Position numbers and translations under genes: made by a program
In this document: in pieces, positions 1-9,213 of the stretch
How positions within the stretch are numbered: the first letter of the stretch is position 1
Layout of the letters: every line of letters begins with the position of its first letter
Assembly (NCBI RefSeq): GCF_000807855.2
Contig: NZ_JRYR02000001.1
Coordinates: 1,667,881-1,731,880 of the forward strand
Length of the DNA: 64,000 nucleotides
Direction of reading: 5' to 3'
Source: Flammeovirga pacifica
GTDB taxonomy: Bacteria; Bacteroidota; Bacteroidia; Cytophagales; Flammeovirgaceae
Notes under the pieces: generated by a model
Databases searched by the model: none
Told to the model about the DNA's origin: nothing
The model's input: the letters and a program-made list of their open reading frames with translations, nothing else

Positions 1-2274
1 ATGAGCAAGCATAATACCTAAAAATTTCATCATATAGGATTGTTCCGTTGTTCTTTTGAATAAAGAGAAAGTTTGAACTAAAAATTCTGTTTGATCAAAA
101 AGTGTTTTTCTTCTAAAAACTGATAGATCAAAAGTTATATCAAACTCTTTTTTTAGGAGTTCCTCAAACTTTTTTTGTTGATCACATTCTTTGATCAGAT
201 CACCCAATTGAATATAAGTATCTCCATCTATTTCAGTTGGTGATACATTCTTTTGCTCCCATCTATTCGCTTCAATATCCTTATAATGGGAATATAAGAA
301 ACGAATGATCTCCATAAATAACATCTTATCTGCTCTTCTAACAAGCAAACGAATCATATTCACTATGAATTGAATAGAAGGTGCTGAATTCACTAATAAA
401 GACTCAGAAGATATCACTTCAACATCTTCTTTTACTAAATACTCTGCTATTTTAGAACCATTGCTGTTATTTCTTACCAAAATAGCAATATCCTTAAAAC
501 TATATCCTTCCTCATTGACCAAGTGTAGAATTTGTTGATGAATTCTCGATAAATTCATTTCTTCTACCTCACCTTTACTTCCTGATTGTTGACAAATAGT
601 TAGACGTACCTGACCTCCAACTTTTTTGTGTTTTTCTTGTTCACCTCCAAGGTAAAACTTCGACAATAAATCGTCGTTAGTATCTTGACGAATAAACTCA
701 TATAAACTATTATTGAACTCAATAATATTAGGGAAGCTTCTATAGTTCTTTCCTAATTTTAATGGCTGAGCCTGTTGTTCGAAAACATATTCCTCTTCTT
801 CTAGTGCCGTACCTTTAGCTGTTGGTAACTTCGGTAGTTCAACTAGCATTTCAGCTTTTCCTCCCCTCCATCGATAAATCGACTGTTTTGCATCACCTAC
901 TACTAAACATTCATGCCCTTCATCCTCAGTTAAAGCGTTTGCAACTAAAGGAATAAGGTTATGCCATTGTGTTTTTGAGGTATCCTGAAATTCATCAATT
1001 AATATATGATTGTATTTTTCTCCCAACCTTTCATAGAGGTAAGGCATTGGAGCATCTTCTACTATCTTATTAATGTTATCTCCAATCTCCGAAATATGAA
1101 TCCAACCTTGTTCCTTCTTTTGTTCTTCCAATTCCTTTTGAAGCACCAAAGCAGTAGCTACCAAGTAAATGGTATCGTACACTAAACGTATCAATTTTGT
1201 TTTCTTTACCGTTTCAACAATCAAAGAAACTTGTTCTTGAATGGTTGGGTAAACGGCATCATACCCTGCTGGCATTTTTTTATAATTCTGTTTTGTCGCT
1301 AAACATGAAGGATCGCCACTATCCATCACCTTCTCCATTGTTTTGGAAAGCTTCAAATCAATACTATTGATCTCTTTATCCAATTTTTGAATTCCGGTAC
1401 CTACATGCTTAGAAAGATCATCAAACGCCACATTATTTGAACGCATTGAATCTACAATTGCTTGATACGCGTCTGATATTATTTTTTGGTTTTCATCATA
1501 AATCTTTACCCTAAGCTTATTCGCAATTTCAGAAAACTCGGTAATTGTTAATTCTTTATTATTGATTTGATTGACACCTAGCTTCTCCAAAACCTTTCGT
1601 TGACTATCATCAAACAATGCTTTTCCGAAATCACTAATATTGGGTACAATATTCCAGCTTCTATCTTCTTCCGCCATCTTGATGGAAAACTGTGTTAGTG
1701 CATGAGTCAATTCCTTTTGATCTTCCCTGCCCAGTTTATCCATCAGACTATAAATGGCATCTTCTATTAAGTTTTGAGCATCTAAGACTAATTCAAAATT
1801 GAATGGAAAGTCTAAATCTCGTTTAAATGCTTGAGCCACTTTTTGAGAAAATGCATCAATTGTACTTACAGAAAAGTTAGAATAGCCATGTAATATCTTT
1901 TGATGCACAATCTTTGAACGCTCTTTTATTCGTTTAAATAGTTCAGGTTCATTTTTATTTTTTTGAACATCGGGATCAGGATCTTCATTACCAAAACCAT
2001 AAAATTCGTTGACAATACTTTTAAGCATATCATCATCGAGTTTAGAATTAGCTTTAGAAAAGACTAGCATTTGAGAAAGTATCCTTTCTTTCATTTCAGC
2101 TGTTGCCAAATTCGTGAAGGTTACTGCCAAAATATGCTGGAAATAATCAGGATTAAATTCTTCATCAAACTTATCCAACTGAAGGGCAAGTTTGATATAT
2201 TCTTTAGCTAAAGTAAATGTTTTCCCTGCCCCTGCAGAAGATCTATAAATTTTAAAGAATTTGGCGTTTTTCAA
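1..2274 (-). CDS. UvrD/RecB-type DNA helicase (AddA-like), C-terminus outside window
   Basis: ATP-dependent superfamily-1 helicase, probably the helicase subunit of a double-strand-break resection enzyme. Read on the minus strand, the reading frame is open from 2274 to base 1 and continues past the window edge. The N-terminus has a Walker A segment (RSSAGAGKT, about residues 11-19). Further on are the Walker B/DEAD-like motif IDEFQDTS and the UvrD motif GDAKQSIYRWRGG. There is no ATG near the N-terminus. The in-frame codon before the conserved KNAKFFKIYRSSAGAGKT segment is TTG at 2272-2274, and a stop lies a few codons upstream, so TTG is the likely start. 758 codons are visible. A C-terminal nuclease domain would be outside the window, so AddA/RecB versus a plain UvrD paralogue cannot be settled. 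Confidence 0.85.
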   Translation of the reverse strand, partial: MKNAKFFKIYRSSAGAGKTFTLAKEYIKLALQLDKFDEEFNPDYFQHILAVTFTNLATAEMKERILSQMLVFSKANSKLDDDMLKSIVNEFYGFGNEDPDPDVQKNKNEPELFKRIKERSKIVHQKILHGYSNFSVSTIDAFSQKVAQAFKRDLDFPFNFELVLDAQNLIEDAIYSLMDKLGREDQKELTHALTQFSIKMAEEDRSWNIVPNISDFGKALFDDSQRKVLEKLGVNQINNKELTITEFSEIANKLRVKIYDENQKIISDAYQAIVDSMRSNNVAFDDLSKHVGTGIQKLDKEINSIDLKLSKTMEKVMDSGDPSCLATKQNYKKMPAGYDAVYPTIQEQVSLIVETVKKTKLIRLVYDTIYLVATALVLQKELEEQKKEQGWIHISEIGDNINKIVEDAPMPYLYERLGEKYNHILIDEFQDTSKTQWHNLIPLVANALTEDEGHECLVVGDAKQSIYRWRGGKAEMLVELPKLPTAKGTALEEEEYVFEQQAQPLKLGKNYRSFPNIIEFNNSLYEFIRQDTNDDLLSKFYLGGEQEKHKKVGGQVRLTICQQSGSKGEVEEMNLSRIHQQILHLVNEEGYSFKDIAILVRNNSNGSKIAEYLVKEDVEVISSESLLVNSAPSIQFIVNMIRLLVRRADKMLFMEIIRFLYSHYKDIEANRWEQKNVSPTEIDGDTYIQLGDLIKECDQQKKFEELLKKEFDITFDLSVFRRKTLFDQTEFLVQTFSLFKRTTEQSYMMKFLGIMLAH

Positions 2275-2363
2275 GTTAAAAAGTCTTTGAAAGGATGATG
2301 TTTAGAATTAACTATTGAAGATACATTTTTTATATGAATGTAAGCACTTACAAGGTATCATTT

Positions 2364-3080
2364 TTACTTTTCGGATAAAGTTTTAAATATCCTATCTCTA
2401 TATGTTTTTCCAATTGGAATTTCCTTATCACCAATCCATACCATATGCTTTTCAAAGGCTGTCACTTCATTTTTATTAATGATATATGACCTATGTACTC
2501 TTAAGAACTCATATTGTTCTAATTCTTTTTCCAGTTTGGTTAGAGAATATAAAGAGACTATTCTTTCATTACTCTTCAGGTAATAAGATACATATTCTTT
2601 TAACCCCTCAATGTACTTTATAGAAGAAGGGTTTACCTTGTGTGTTTTTTGATCCCCTTTAATAAGAAGAACCTCTTCTTTGGAAATTGCTTCCACTTTG
2701 TCGGATTTCAAATCAATCCATTCTATGGCTTTATTTATTGCTTTAATAAAACGATCCAAACCAAATGGTTTCAACAGATAATCTATCGCGTTTAAATTGT
2801 ATGAATCGACAGCATACTCAGAATAAGCCGTAGTGAAAATGACTACTGGAGGATCTGATAAACTTTTCACTAAATCTAACCCCGTTAACTCAGGCATTTG
2901 AATATCCAATAGTAGTATATCTACTTCTTGATTTCTCATCACCTGCATCGCCTCAATAGGTGAAGCACACGCTGCCACTTCTTCTAAAAATGGAAGTTTA
3001 GAAAGATATACTGAAATTAAATTTCTCGCTAATTGTTCATCATCAACAATTAAACATTTATAGGTCTTTTGCTTTTCCAA
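2364..3080 (-). CDS. LytTR-family response regulator
   Basis: Two-component response regulator of the LytR/AlgR class. Residues 8-125 form a receiver domain with acidic pocket D13/D14, the phospho-acceptor D59 (in LLLDIQMPE) and the conserved Lys in YLLKPFG. Residues about 140-236 form a LytTR DNA-binding domain. The length of 238 aa is normal for the family. No sensor kinase gene is adjacent. In Bacteroidota the partner is usually a LytS/YehU-type (HisKA-less) kinase, so this is an orphan here. It is transcribed in the same direction as the helicase gene 89 bases downstream, but I see no sign that they are functionally linked. Confidence 0.93.
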   Translation of the reverse strand: MEKQKTYKCLIVDDEQLARNLISVYLSKLPFLEEVAACASPIEAMQVMRNQEVDILLLDIQMPELTGLDLVKSLSDPPVVIFTTAYSEYAVDSYNLNAIDYLLKPFGLDRFIKAINKAIEWIDLKSDKVEAISKEEVLLIKGDQKTHKVNPSSIKYIEGLKEYVSYYLKSNERIVSLYSLTKLEKELEQYEFLRVHRSYIINKNEVTAFEKHMVWIGDKEIPIGKTYRDRIFKTLSEK

Positions 3081-3182
3081 TTTGATGTCGTTCGTTGTTC
3101 AAAAAGATGTATAACTAACTTATACAAACAAAAACTACCCCTAAGTTCTGAAAGAAGTCATAACTTTTCAACTGATTTCATA

Positions 3183-3211
3183 TTGCAGTCCGTATTGTTT
3201 TATTAGATTTG
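3183..3211 (+). promoter_or_regulatory. Bacteroidota-type promoter for the M48 protease gene
   Basis: TAGATTTG at 3204-3211 matches the -7 consensus TAnnTTTG. A TTG lies upstream at 3183-3185 with an 18-nt spacer, one shorter than usual. The start codon is 23 nt downstream at 3234. Confidence 0.55.
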
Positions 3212-3233
3212 TATGAAATTTTTATAATAAACA

Positions 3234-4508
3234 ATGAGCGGAGAAACTTTAAAAATAGTTATTGTAGCTATTCTGACTGGCGATTTTGTATTAGAAAGAG
3301 TACTTAGTCACCTCAATATTAAAGCAATGAGCAAAAAGCTCCCTTCAAAATTGGAAGGATTGTATGATGCAGATGAATATAAAAGATCTCAAAAATATCA
3401 AGCAGAGAAAGATCAATTAGGTCTTTACAGTAGTGCTGCTTCTTATTTATTAACAATGTTACTGTTACTAACAGGTGGCTATGCATGGATAAATAACTTC
3501 TGCGTAGATAATTTTAGTAGTAACACAACACAAGTATTAGCGTTTTTTGCAATAATTGCTCTTATATCTGATGTAATTGGGATTCCATTTGAATGGATGA
3601 ATACATTTAAAATTGAAGAAAAATACGGCTTCAATAAAATGACGGTAAAAACCTTCTTGATTGATAAACTGAAAGGTTATGCCTTAGGTGCAATTATTGG
3701 AGGTTTATTATTATGGGGATTTATCAGCTTTTACCACTACTATCCTGATACCTATTGGGTAATTGCTTGGGTGGTATTTATGTTGTTTGCTTTAGGAGCA
3801 ACAATGTTTTATGCTAATGTCATTTTACCTATGTTTAATAAATTAACTCCTTTAGAAGAAGGTGAATTATTAAGTGCAATCAAGGATTATGCAAGTAGTG
3901 TTGATTTTCCTTTAGGTAAAATCATGGTAATGGACGGTTCTAAAAGATCGACAAAAGCCAACGCATTCTTTAGTGGATTAGGTGGCAATAAAAACATTGT
4001 TCTTTATGATACGCTGATCGAGAAATTATCAACAGATGAAATTGTTGCAGTTCTTGCACACGAAGTTGGTCACTACAAGAGAAAACACACATTACAGATG
4101 TTTTTTATCTCTGGTGTAAATATGTTCATTACACTTTGGTTATTAAGCTTATTTATCGATTCTAAAGAATTGTTGGTAGCTATGGGAGCTGATTCCTTTA
4201 GTCAGGTAGGGAGTTTATTGAAATCAAGCACCGGTGGGTACTTATCTCCTTTAAGCTTAATTGCATTTTCTATGCTTTATAGCCCTATTTCTATGGTTAC
4301 AGGTCTTATTGTGAATGCTTTCTCTAGAAAGAATGAATTTGAAGCTGATGCATATGCTAAAGACACCTCATCAAGTAGTTCTTTAATAGAAGCATTAAAA
4401 AAATTATCGGTAGATTCTTTAAGCAATCTTACCCCGCATGATAGCTATGTAAAAATGCATTACTCTCACCCTCCTTTAATTCAAAGGATGGACGCAATGG
4501 AAGAGTAG
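3234..4508 (+). CDS. M48 family metallopeptidase, Ste24/CAAX-protease type
   Basis: Integral membrane zinc metalloprotease of the Ste24/CAAX prenyl protease 1 family. The zinc motif is HEVGH (H276, E277, H280), followed by KRKH. The third ligand is probably E368 in NEFEADAYA. Several hydrophobic helices flank the catalytic region, at about residues 63-85, 103-120, 147-165, 175-200, 285-305 and 340-360. The length of 424 aa is typical of the full-length family and much longer than HtpX. Bacterial substrates are not well defined, and a role in membrane-protein quality control is inferred. Transcription probably starts at the promoter just upstream and ends at the hairpin at 4531-4570. Confidence 0.92.
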   Translation: MSGETLKIVIVAILTGDFVLERVLSHLNIKAMSKKLPSKLEGLYDADEYKRSQKYQAEKDQLGLYSSAASYLLTMLLLLTGGYAWINNFCVDNFSSNTTQVLAFFAIIALISDVIGIPFEWMNTFKIEEKYGFNKMTVKTFLIDKLKGYALGAIIGGLLLWGFISFYHYYPDTYWVIAWVVFMLFALGATMFYANVILPMFNKLTPLEEGELLSAIKDYASSVDFPLGKIMVMDGSKRSTKANAFFSGLGGNKNIVLYDTLIEKLSTDEIVAVLAHEVGHYKRKHTLQMFFISGVNMFITLWLLSLFIDSKELLVAMGADSFSQVGSLLKSSTGGYLSPLSLIAFSMLYSPISMVTGLIVNAFSRKNEFEADAYAKDTSSSSSLIEALKKLSVDSLSNLTPHDSYVKMHYSHPPLIQRMDAMEE

Positions 4509-4530
4509 GTATTATACTTTAGATAAAAAA

Positions 4531-4570
4531 AATCACTTCTTTACCTTAATGGCAAAGAAGTGATTTTTTT
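4531..4570. terminator. Bidirectional intrinsic terminator
   Basis: A perfect 12-bp stem (AATCACTTCTTT at 4531-4542 with AAAGAAGTGATT at 4554-4565) has an 11-nt loop, an A-run before it and a T-run after it. It sits between the converging M48 and Rrf2 genes. Confidence 0.9.
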
Positions 4571-4583
4571 ATGATCATTATTT

Positions 4584-5009
4584 TTAAACCGAATAATTTT
4601 CAGGAAGTAAATCAAGAATGGTTTTCTTCTTGAGAATTTCAAGCTGAGCATCTCTTACATCTAGCATAACTGCTTTTAATGTACAATTCACCTCATCTTC
4701 ACAATCATCACAAGGTTCATAATAATTAAGGCTTACACATGGTAAAGGTGCTATAGGGCCTTCAATCATTCTATGAATATCACATAGAGTAACTTCTTGA
4801 GGGTCTTTAATTAAATAATAACCTCCCCCTTTTCCTTTTTTACTGCTTAGGACTCTTCCTTTTCTTAATTCCAAAAGGATACTCTCTAAGAATTTCTGAG
4901 AAATATTTTCTCTTTTGGCAATATCAGAAATAAGAACGGGGCCTTCGCCATATTTTGAAGCCAAAAACCTTAATGCTTTTAAAGCATATTTAGTCTTTTT
5001 GGATAACAT
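4584..5009 (-). CDS. Rrf2-family transcriptional regulator
   Basis: Winged-helix regulator of the Rrf2 family (IscR/NsrR/CymR relatives). The N-terminal helix-turn-helix covers residues 1-60, and the wing has the family signature KGKGGGYYL. Four cysteines lie in the segment that binds the Fe-S cluster in IscR and NsrR: one after PLP, two in EPCDDCED and one in VNCTL. This suggests a redox or iron-sulfur sensing member rather than a cysteine-poor CymR type. The length of 141 aa is normal. Its targets are unknown, and no Fe-S assembly operon is adjacent. Confidence 0.9.
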   Translation of the reverse strand: MLSKKTKYALKALRFLASKYGEGPVLISDIAKRENISQKFLESILLELRKGRVLSSKKGKGGGYYLIKDPQEVTLCDIHRMIEGPIAPLPCVSLNYYEPCDDCEDEVNCTLKAVMLDVRDAQLEILKKKTILDLLPENYSV

Positions 5010-5212
5010 ATTAAGTCTATATTTTTAGTTCGTTATTGCAATCAAGATACGAATTTATATAAATCTTTTATAATAGTTTTGAGAATAAAATTAAAGTAAT
5101 AAGAAATGAAAGGCCCTGTAAATGATTATTCACTAATTCATCTCTTTTTTTGCTTTTAAATAAAGATTTTATCAACTTTCTTTTTTAAACTGTGTATTAA
5201 CTACATTATTTT

Positions 5213-5440
5213 ATGATTGATCAAATACAAGATTTTTTTGTTGGATTAAGTCAAGGTCAACTTTCTACCTTATTTATCGCTGTAATCGCAATTGTTATTG
5301 TATTCTGGAAAGTAGCTAAATCAATTATTAGACTAGTAATTATTGGTGTAATTATATTTGCTGCCTTTTTTGCATACCAGCAATTCGAACCTGGAACATT
5401 TGATAAAGGAATCAATAAGGTAAAACAACTTACGAATTAA
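5213..5440 (+). CDS. Small membrane protein, unknown function
   Basis: A 75-residue protein that I do not recognise. Residues about 17-57 are almost continuously hydrophobic, rich in Ile and Val (LFIAVIAIVIVFW, then LVIIGVIIFAAFFAY) and split by a short KVAKSIIR stretch, so there are probably two membrane helices. The ends are polar. It is monocistronic, with free sequence on both sides and a terminator-like hairpin at 5573-5607. Low-complexity membrane ORFs can be spurious, but the clean start and isolated position argue that it is real. Confidence 0.7.
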   Translation: MIDQIQDFFVGLSQGQLSTLFIAVIAIVIVFWKVAKSIIRLVIIGVIIFAAFFAYQQFEPGTFDKGINKVKQLTN

Positions 5441-5572
5441 AAGGCATTACAGATTACAAATCTCCTAATAATCAATATTATAATACCAATATTATTGTTT
5501 GATAGGAAATAGTTTTGTTTATTGTAGTACCAAATAAGAAGGTATAGAAATATATCTTCCCTTAACAATTAA

Positions 5573-5607
5573 AAAAGGGCTGAGTAGTATCACTATTCAG
5601 CCCTTTT
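5573..5607. terminator. Bidirectional intrinsic terminator
   Basis: The left arm starts AAAAGGGCTGA at 5573-5583 and pairs with TCAGCCCTTTT ending at 5607. The stem can be extended through GTAGT/ACTAT with one wobble. A-runs and T-runs flank it. It lies between the small membrane protein gene (+) and the caspase gene (-), and it can serve both. Confidence 0.8.
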
Positions 5608-5633
5608 GAGTTATATCAGATCAAACTTTATGA

Positions 5634-7355
5634 TTAATCACCTGATGTATCGTTCTGAACTTCTTTAGCTTCTACTTTATCTTTTTTGACAAAAATAAAA
5701 TCTCCACCTTCATCTCCTGTAGCATTAATAACCCCAAATTGAGGAACATTTTCAGAGTTATTCATTACTGCATCTCTAAAGCTATCAAATAATGCTCTAG
5801 CACTAGTATACTTCTCTGTATTTTCTAATAATCTCTTTTGAAGGTACTTTACAAAAACACTTTCATCGGGCACTTCCTTTAGAGTTCCACTTGTCATTGC
5901 TTTTCTAGAAGGCAGTTTTTCTAGATTATTAATGGCTTTAGGTGCATCGGTAAAAGCAGCTCTAGTTTTAAAAATACCTCCTGAAAAGCAGGCATCAGAT
6001 ATTAATAAAACATGCTTAGCTTTATAAGAAGCTATATATTCTTTTATAGTAGAGTTCCTTACCCAATTTGCTGTACTTTTAGCTTTAGCGTCTGAAGGTA
6101 ACCAATACCCTGCCTTTCTTTTAGAGTCCCAATGTCCATGCCCAGCATAAAAAATTAAAATATGGTCATTTTCTTTGGCTACTTCCATCACATTATCTAA
6201 AGTCTCTATGATTTTCTCTCTTGTTGGGCTTTTTAGGGAAATAACATTCTCTTTCGGAAAAGTATAATGTGTGGTTAATATTTCTTCAAAGGCAGCAGCG
6301 TCATCAACAGGACGATCCAAATTGGCAATTTTATCATCCTGATACTCATTGATACCTATTATTATTGCTCTATAAACTGGCGGTTGTTTAAAGTCAATAA
6401 TATCAAAACCTAAATCAGAGAATGAAGATATACTTGGTCGGGTGGTTTGCTTTTTAGTCTCCGTTTGTTCTTCATTATCTTCACCTGTATCGTTATTTCT
6501 TGTTTTTGCGATTTCTTCTTGAGGTGCATCCGTTTTTAAAATATGTCCCCAATGTAACATTGCTAATTTACCTTCTTGAGTAAAATAGGCCATTTGATTG
6601 GTTCCATCCATACATGGAGGGTGAGCATAATTTTGAGCATTTAAAGCATCGATTGGAAAAGGCTCTCCCCAAGATTCGTCTTCATTTTTAATTGCACACA
6701 TCACCTCATATTCTTCTTCGTCATCACTTATTTTAGACATAAAGAACAACGTTTTACCATCGGGCATTATTTTCGGTTCTTTTTCAGAATAAAGATTGAT
6801 AGGCTGAGGCAGTATGTTTACTGATTCTACATTTCCTTTTTTATCAAATGCAGCATAGTAAATTGCATATTTCAAATTTGTTGGCTCAGATTTATCTTTT
6901 AGTCGACAAAAATAAAGCCCTTTACCATCTTTTGTAGGTGATGGAAAAAGTTCATATCCTCTAGAATTGATTTTAGAAGAAAGAATTTCTGGTTTTGCTA
7001 ATCGTCTACCCCATCTTCTCATTCTGTAAATATCACCGTTGTTTCCTTTATTATAGGCAGAAAAATATATCCATCTCCCATCGTGACTAATCACAGGACT
7101 TGTTGGATACGGCATATTATCAGGTAAAATAAGTTGAGTAGGTGGCATGAATTTTCCGTTTACCTTATTAGATAAAAAGAAGTCAAAACCTTTCTTCTGT
7201 TCTCTTGCGAAAAGTAAAGTGTTTCCATCAGAAGTAATACTTGGAAACCTTTCATCTCCATCTAAATCAAATTCTTTCGGGAAAGAGGTTTGTGAAAACC
7301 CTGTAGTCACTAGAATAAAATTAAATAAAAGAATAAAAATTTGACGTCTATTCAC
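5634..7355 (-). CDS. Secreted PD40-propeller protein with C-terminal caspase domain
   Basis: Exported cysteine-protease homologue. Residues 1-22 are a Sec signal peptide ending in GFSQ. Residues about 25-275 carry PD40/TolB-like beta-propeller blades (for example RFPSITSDGNTLLFA, SPVISHDGRWIYFS, EPKIMPDGKTLFFM). A low-complexity linker rich in Thr, Glu and Lys covers about 285-310. A peptidase C14 (caspase/metacaspase-like) domain follows from about 328 to 555. The catalytic dyad is visible: H406 in YAGHGHWD and C456 in SDACFSGG. The length is 573 aa. Prokaryotic caspases are often cytoplasmic, but this one should act in the periplasm or outside the cell. It is monocistronic, with its own terminator. 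No substrate can be named. Confidence 0.9.
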   Translation of the reverse strand: MNRRQIFILLFNFILVTTGFSQTSFPKEFDLDGDERFPSITSDGNTLLFAREQKKGFDFFLSNKVNGKFMPPTQLILPDNMPYPTSPVISHDGRWIYFSAYNKGNNGDIYRMRRWGRRLAKPEILSSKINSRGYELFPSPTKDGKGLYFCRLKDKSEPTNLKYAIYYAAFDKKGNVESVNILPQPINLYSEKEPKIMPDGKTLFFMSKISDDEEEYEVMCAIKNEDESWGEPFPIDALNAQNYAHPPCMDGTNQMAYFTQEGKLAMLHWGHILKTDAPQEEIAKTRNNDTGEDNEEQTETKKQTTRPSISSFSDLGFDIIDFKQPPVYRAIIIGINEYQDDKIANLDRPVDDAAAFEEILTTHYTFPKENVISLKSPTREKIIETLDNVMEVAKENDHILIFYAGHGHWDSKRKAGYWLPSDAKAKSTANWVRNSTIKEYIASYKAKHVLLISDACFSGGIFKTRAAFTDAPKAINNLEKLPSRKAMTSGTLKEVPDESVFVKYLQKRLLENTEKYTSARALFDSFRDAVMNNSENVPQFGVINATGDEGGDFIFVKKDKVEAKEVQNDTSGD

Positions 7356-7386
7356 AGCCTGTATTTTTAAGGGATTTAATAATCAG

Positions 7387-7394
7387 TATCTTTG
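7387..7394 (+). promoter_or_regulatory. Probable -7 element for the VC0807/TsaC operon
   Basis: TATCTTTG fits TAnnTTTG exactly, but no clear TTG is found 19-21 nt upstream. It is divergent from the caspase gene and would give a leader of about 105 nt before 7504. Confidence 0.4.
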
Positions 7395-7503
7395 TGCGTT
7401 TGGAAGCACGATTCTATACTTACTATAGTTCAGTTTGTCTGATAGTAAAAATCTGCTTCAAATTTAATAAGAAGTATCAAACTTCATACCTCAATAGATA
7501 GAT

Positions 7504-8250
7504 ATGCAAGAAGTAAAGGTTGTTAAGAAAAAAGAATCTCCTTTGTGGAGTTTAGTATTTAATATTGTTATTCCAGTTTTAATTCTTTTAAAACTTAGTG
7601 ATGAAGCTTATTTAGGTGATTTATATGCCGTAATTATTGCCATCTCCTTTCCTATCACTTATAGTTTTTACGATTTTATTGTAAGAAAAGAGGTAAGTAT
7701 TATTGCTGTTTTAGGTGTAATTAATGTTGGTTTAACTGGTGGAGTGAAGTTACTAAACCTGCCTCCAGAATATATCGCTATCAAAGAAGCTCTTGTGCCT
7801 CTTGTTATAGCCGTATTAATATTCTTCTCTACTTTTACAAAATACCCTTTAGTCAATAAGTTTATCTATAATGATATGATTATGGATATCAATAAAATTG
7901 AATCAAAGCTAAAGGAAACAAATAACGAAGGTCCGTTTGCCAAACTATTAAGAAACACTTCATTTATAGTTGCTGGTTCTTTTTTAGTTTCTATGGTCTT
8001 GAATTATGTTATTGCTAAAATGATTGTTGTTAGCCCTGCTGACTCTAAAGCATTTAATGAAGAGTTGGCCTATTTACAGTCTATCAGTTTTGTTGCAATA
8101 GCATTACCGTCTATGGCCTTTATGTTTTTAGGTTTATGGTACTTAACTAATGGAATCACCAAACTTACAGGATTTCAGTTCCAAGAAATTCTTGCAGGTT
8201 ATGATGAGGAAATGTCGAAGAAAAACGAATCAGAAATAAAAGATAATTAA
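7504..8250 (+). CDS. VC0807-family integral membrane protein
   Basis: A polytopic membrane protein of 248 aa with five or six hydrophobic segments, at about residues 15-32, 38-58, 65-85, 98-115, 155-178 and 195-217. It resembles the VC0807 family, distantly related to the YciB/septation-protein-A group (NIVIPVLILL, FPITYSFYDF). The function of the family is not established. It lies 3 bp before the TsaC/Sua5 gene, so the two are very likely co-transcribed. The acidic, Lys-rich C-terminus (KKNESEIKDN) is cytoplasmic by the positive-inside rule, which is only an inference. Confidence 0.8.
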   Translation: MQEVKVVKKKESPLWSLVFNIVIPVLILLKLSDEAYLGDLYAVIIAISFPITYSFYDFIVRKEVSIIAVLGVINVGLTGGVKLLNLPPEYIAIKEALVPLVIAVLIFFSTFTKYPLVNKFIYNDMIMDINKIESKLKETNNEGPFAKLLRNTSFIVAGSFLVSMVLNYVIAKMIVVSPADSKAFNEELAYLQSISFVAIALPSMAFMFLGLWYLTNGITKLTGFQFQEILAGYDEEMSKKNESEIKDN

Positions 8251-8253
8251 GAA

Positions 8254-9213
8254 ATGGCAATTATCGATTCTTCTATATCAAAAGCGAAAGCAGTATTAGA
8301 TAAAGGTGGGTTGATTGGTCTACCTACTGAGACTGTTTATGGTTTAGCAGGTAATGCCTTAGACGCAAAAGCTGCTGCCCATATATTTGAAGTTAAAGCT
8401 CGCCCTAGTTTTGACCCTTTAATTGTTCATAGTGATTCTCTTGAAAGATTATCACCATATATCAAAGAACTTACTACGCAAGCAAAAAAATTAGCCGAGG
8501 CTTTTTGGCCTGGCTCATTAACAATGGTCTTACCTAAATCTGATAAAATCCATGATTTAATCACTTCTGGTTTAGACACAGTGGCGGTTAGGGTACCTAA
8601 ACATCAACAAACATTAAAGCTTTTATCACAATTAGATTTTCCAGTAGCGGCTCCTTCTGCCAATCCGTTTGGCTACATTAGTCCTACTTCTGCACAACAC
8701 GTACAGGATGGTTTAGGCGATAAAATAGAATATATTTTAGATGGAGGCGATTGTTTTGTAGGGGTTGAATCAACTATTATTGGCTTTCCAAACGGTATAC
8801 CTACAATATATAGAAAAGGTGGAATTCCTGTTGAAGAAATTGAAAAGGTAATTGGAAAGGTTGAAGTAAATGCTCAGTCTTCTTCTCAACCTAAAGCACC
8901 AGGAATGTTGCATAGACATTATGCTCCTAATGCTCAATTACTTTTAGGTGATATTGAAAAATTAATTGAAGAGCATAAAGATGATAATTTTGTTACTTTA
9001 TCATTATCATCCACTTTCGATCAGATTCCATCAGAAAATCAATTTATTTTATCTGAGTATGGTGATCTAAATGAAGCTGCTAGAAATTTATTCAAAACAC
9101 TTCGTTTAATCGATAAAAAAAATCCATCCTTCATACTTGGAGAATGGATGCCTGAAGAAGGTCTTGGTAGAGCTATGAATGATAGAATAAAAAGAGCTGC
9201 TTCTCTAGGTTAG
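8254..9213 (+). CDS. L-threonylcarbamoyladenylate synthase (Sua5/TsaC family)
   Basis: Makes threonylcarbamoyl-AMP from threonine, bicarbonate and ATP, the first step of t6A37 modification of ANN-decoding tRNAs. Residues 1-205 form the YrdC fold with the signatures GLPTETVYGLAGNA, KARPSFDPLIVH and SANPFG. The remaining part, to residue 319, is the C-terminal Sua5 domain linked by a segment containing APGMLHRHYAP. The length of 319 aa therefore marks a Sua5-type two-domain enzyme and not a short TsaC. The gene follows the VC0807 gene by 3 bp. Its last 9 bases overlap the end of the converging histidine-kinase gene. Confidence 0.95.
   Translation: MAIIDSSISKAKAVLDKGGLIGLPTETVYGLAGNALDAKAAAHIFEVKARPSFDPLIVHSDSLERLSPYIKELTTQAKKLAEAFWPGSLTMVLPKSDKIHDLITSGLDTVAVRVPKHQQTLKLLSQLDFPVAAPSANPFGYISPTSAQHVQDGLGDKIEYILDGGDCFVGVESTIIGFPNGIPTIYRKGGIPVEEIEKVIGKVEVNAQSSSQPKAPGMLHRHYAPNAQLLLGDIEKLIEEHKDDNFVTLSLSSTFDQIPSENQFILSEYGDLNEAARNLFKTLRLIDKKNPSFILGEWMPEEGLGRAMNDRIKRAASLG

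Noticed and set aside
9205-9213. Nine-base tail-to-tail gene overlap as a regulatory element
   Set aside because: Such overlaps also occur at 31412-31420 and 45320-45323 and are common in compact genomes.
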